A DNA stretch of 48,216 bases from Leptospira vanthielii serovar Holland str. Waz Holland = ATCC 700522. GTDB lineage: Bacteria > Spirochaetota > Leptospiria > Leptospirales > Leptospiraceae. Position numbers and translations under genes: made by a program. The notes under the pieces are model-generated. The model had not been told where the DNA came from. It was given only the letters and a program-made list of their open reading frames with translations, and made no database searches. The stretch covers positions 1 to 48,216 of the forward strand of contig NZ_AOGY02000063.1 in assembly GCF_000332455.1 (NCBI RefSeq), in the 5' to 3' direction. Positions 47,985 through 48,216 of this stretch are shown here, in pieces (position 1 is the stretch's first letter; each line of letters begins with the position of its first letter).

Positions 47985-48216
47985 ATGTTCGAGAATTTTA
48001 CACCTCCGCCCATTGTCACCTATGCCATCCCTGTATTCTTCCTCCTAATTGGGATCGAAGTTTACATTGGTTACCGTAAAAACAAAGCCCTTTACCGGCT
48101 GAATGATTCCATTGCGGACCTAAGCACAGGAATCGTTTCCCAAATTTGGGGACTTTTCCAAAAGGGAATCGGACTCTTTGCCTATTTCTATATTTACGAG
48201 CACTTATACGTGGCGT
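47985..48216 (+). CDS. Sterol desaturase / fatty acid hydroxylase family protein, 5' part
   Basis: The frame from ATG 47985 runs off the right edge (77 codons visible). A membrane span (IVTYAIPVFFLLIGIEVYIG) is followed by YRLNDSIADLSTGIVSQIWG, typical of the N-terminus of bacterial di-iron sterol-desaturase/alkylglycerol-monooxygenase-like proteins. The His-cluster motifs would lie beyond the window. 18 bp after rsmA; no clear Shine-Dalgarno sequence. Confidence 0.75.
   Translation, partial: MFENFTPPPIVTYAIPVFFLLIGIEVYIGYRKNKALYRLNDSIADLSTGIVSQIWGLFQKGIGLFAYFYIYEHLYVA

Overview
The window reads as chromosomal DNA of a spirochaete of the genus Leptospira, probably the saprophytic (L. biflexa-like) clade. 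I infer this from A+T-rich base composition with A/T-ending codons, a fused HemC-HemD protein, a TGACA-N6-TGACA hem-box in front of hemA, an EF-G of the spirochaete/mitochondrial EFG1 type, and many Leptospira-style hypothetical membrane proteins. The density of housekeeping genes (fusA, topA, mdh, trpS, rsmA, prmC, thrB, etfAB) indicates a main chromosome, not a plasmid or prophage. Only a transposase tail at the left edge and perhaps the 27-30 kb stretch look mobile or accessory.

Layout. 1-300: tail of an IS3-type transposase. 302-10063: msrB diverges from a tightly packed heme operon, hemA-hemCD-hemB-hemL-hemE-hemN-hemG, where most junctions are 4-bp ATGA overlaps. Ferrochelatase hemH converges on it and belongs to the leftward unit phaR-like / HEAT protein / cysK / topA / hemH (14453 to 8978). 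14512-20195: an orphan hypothetical gene, then a leftward unit with a Trk/Ktr K+ transporter, a one-span membrane protein, a UbiA/DPPR-synthase-like prenyltransferase, a TlpA-like thioredoxin and a hypothetical protein. 20322-27099: fusA with promoter and terminator, then LysM/LytM-like protein, amidohydrolase, a CNB-TPR protein, a Crp/Fnr regulator, tRNA-Arg(CCU) and prmC. 27103-29863: a MarR regulator divergent from an alpha/beta hydrolase with a palindromic operator between them, and an AAA/DUF4143 ATPase fronted by a 22-bp palindromic tandem array. 29938-35490: mdh with terminator, a DsbA-like protein, a frame-disrupted small gene, a membrane protein, thrB, a small overlooked ORF, and an acyl-CoA dehydrogenase. 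35862-38683: a degenerate HD-GYP-like protein convergent with a class III adenylyl cyclase. 38789-48216: a UbiA-like membrane protein, a small membrane protein, etfB-etfA, a LolA-like protein, a large hypothetical protein, trpS, comEC, rsmA, and the start of a sterol-desaturase-family gene.

How the parts fit together. The left third holds a complete glutamate-dependent (C5) route from Glu-tRNA to protoheme. Its hem-box is placed where it could activate hemA while covering the -35 of the divergent msrB. etfAB is the usual electron acceptor for acyl-CoA dehydrogenases such as the IVD-like enzyme nearby. A cyclase, a Crp/Fnr protein and a CNB-TPR protein within about 15 kb could form a cAMP circuit, but this is inference from proximity.

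The most unusual observations are topA without any standard start codon (AUC suggested), the palindromic 22-bp array abutting the DUF4143 ATPase start codon, two small genes that need a frame change to be read, a truncated glutamyl-tRNA reductase, and the hem-box overlapping the msrB promoter. I see no convincing undescribed multi-gene system. Nothing here was checked against a database.
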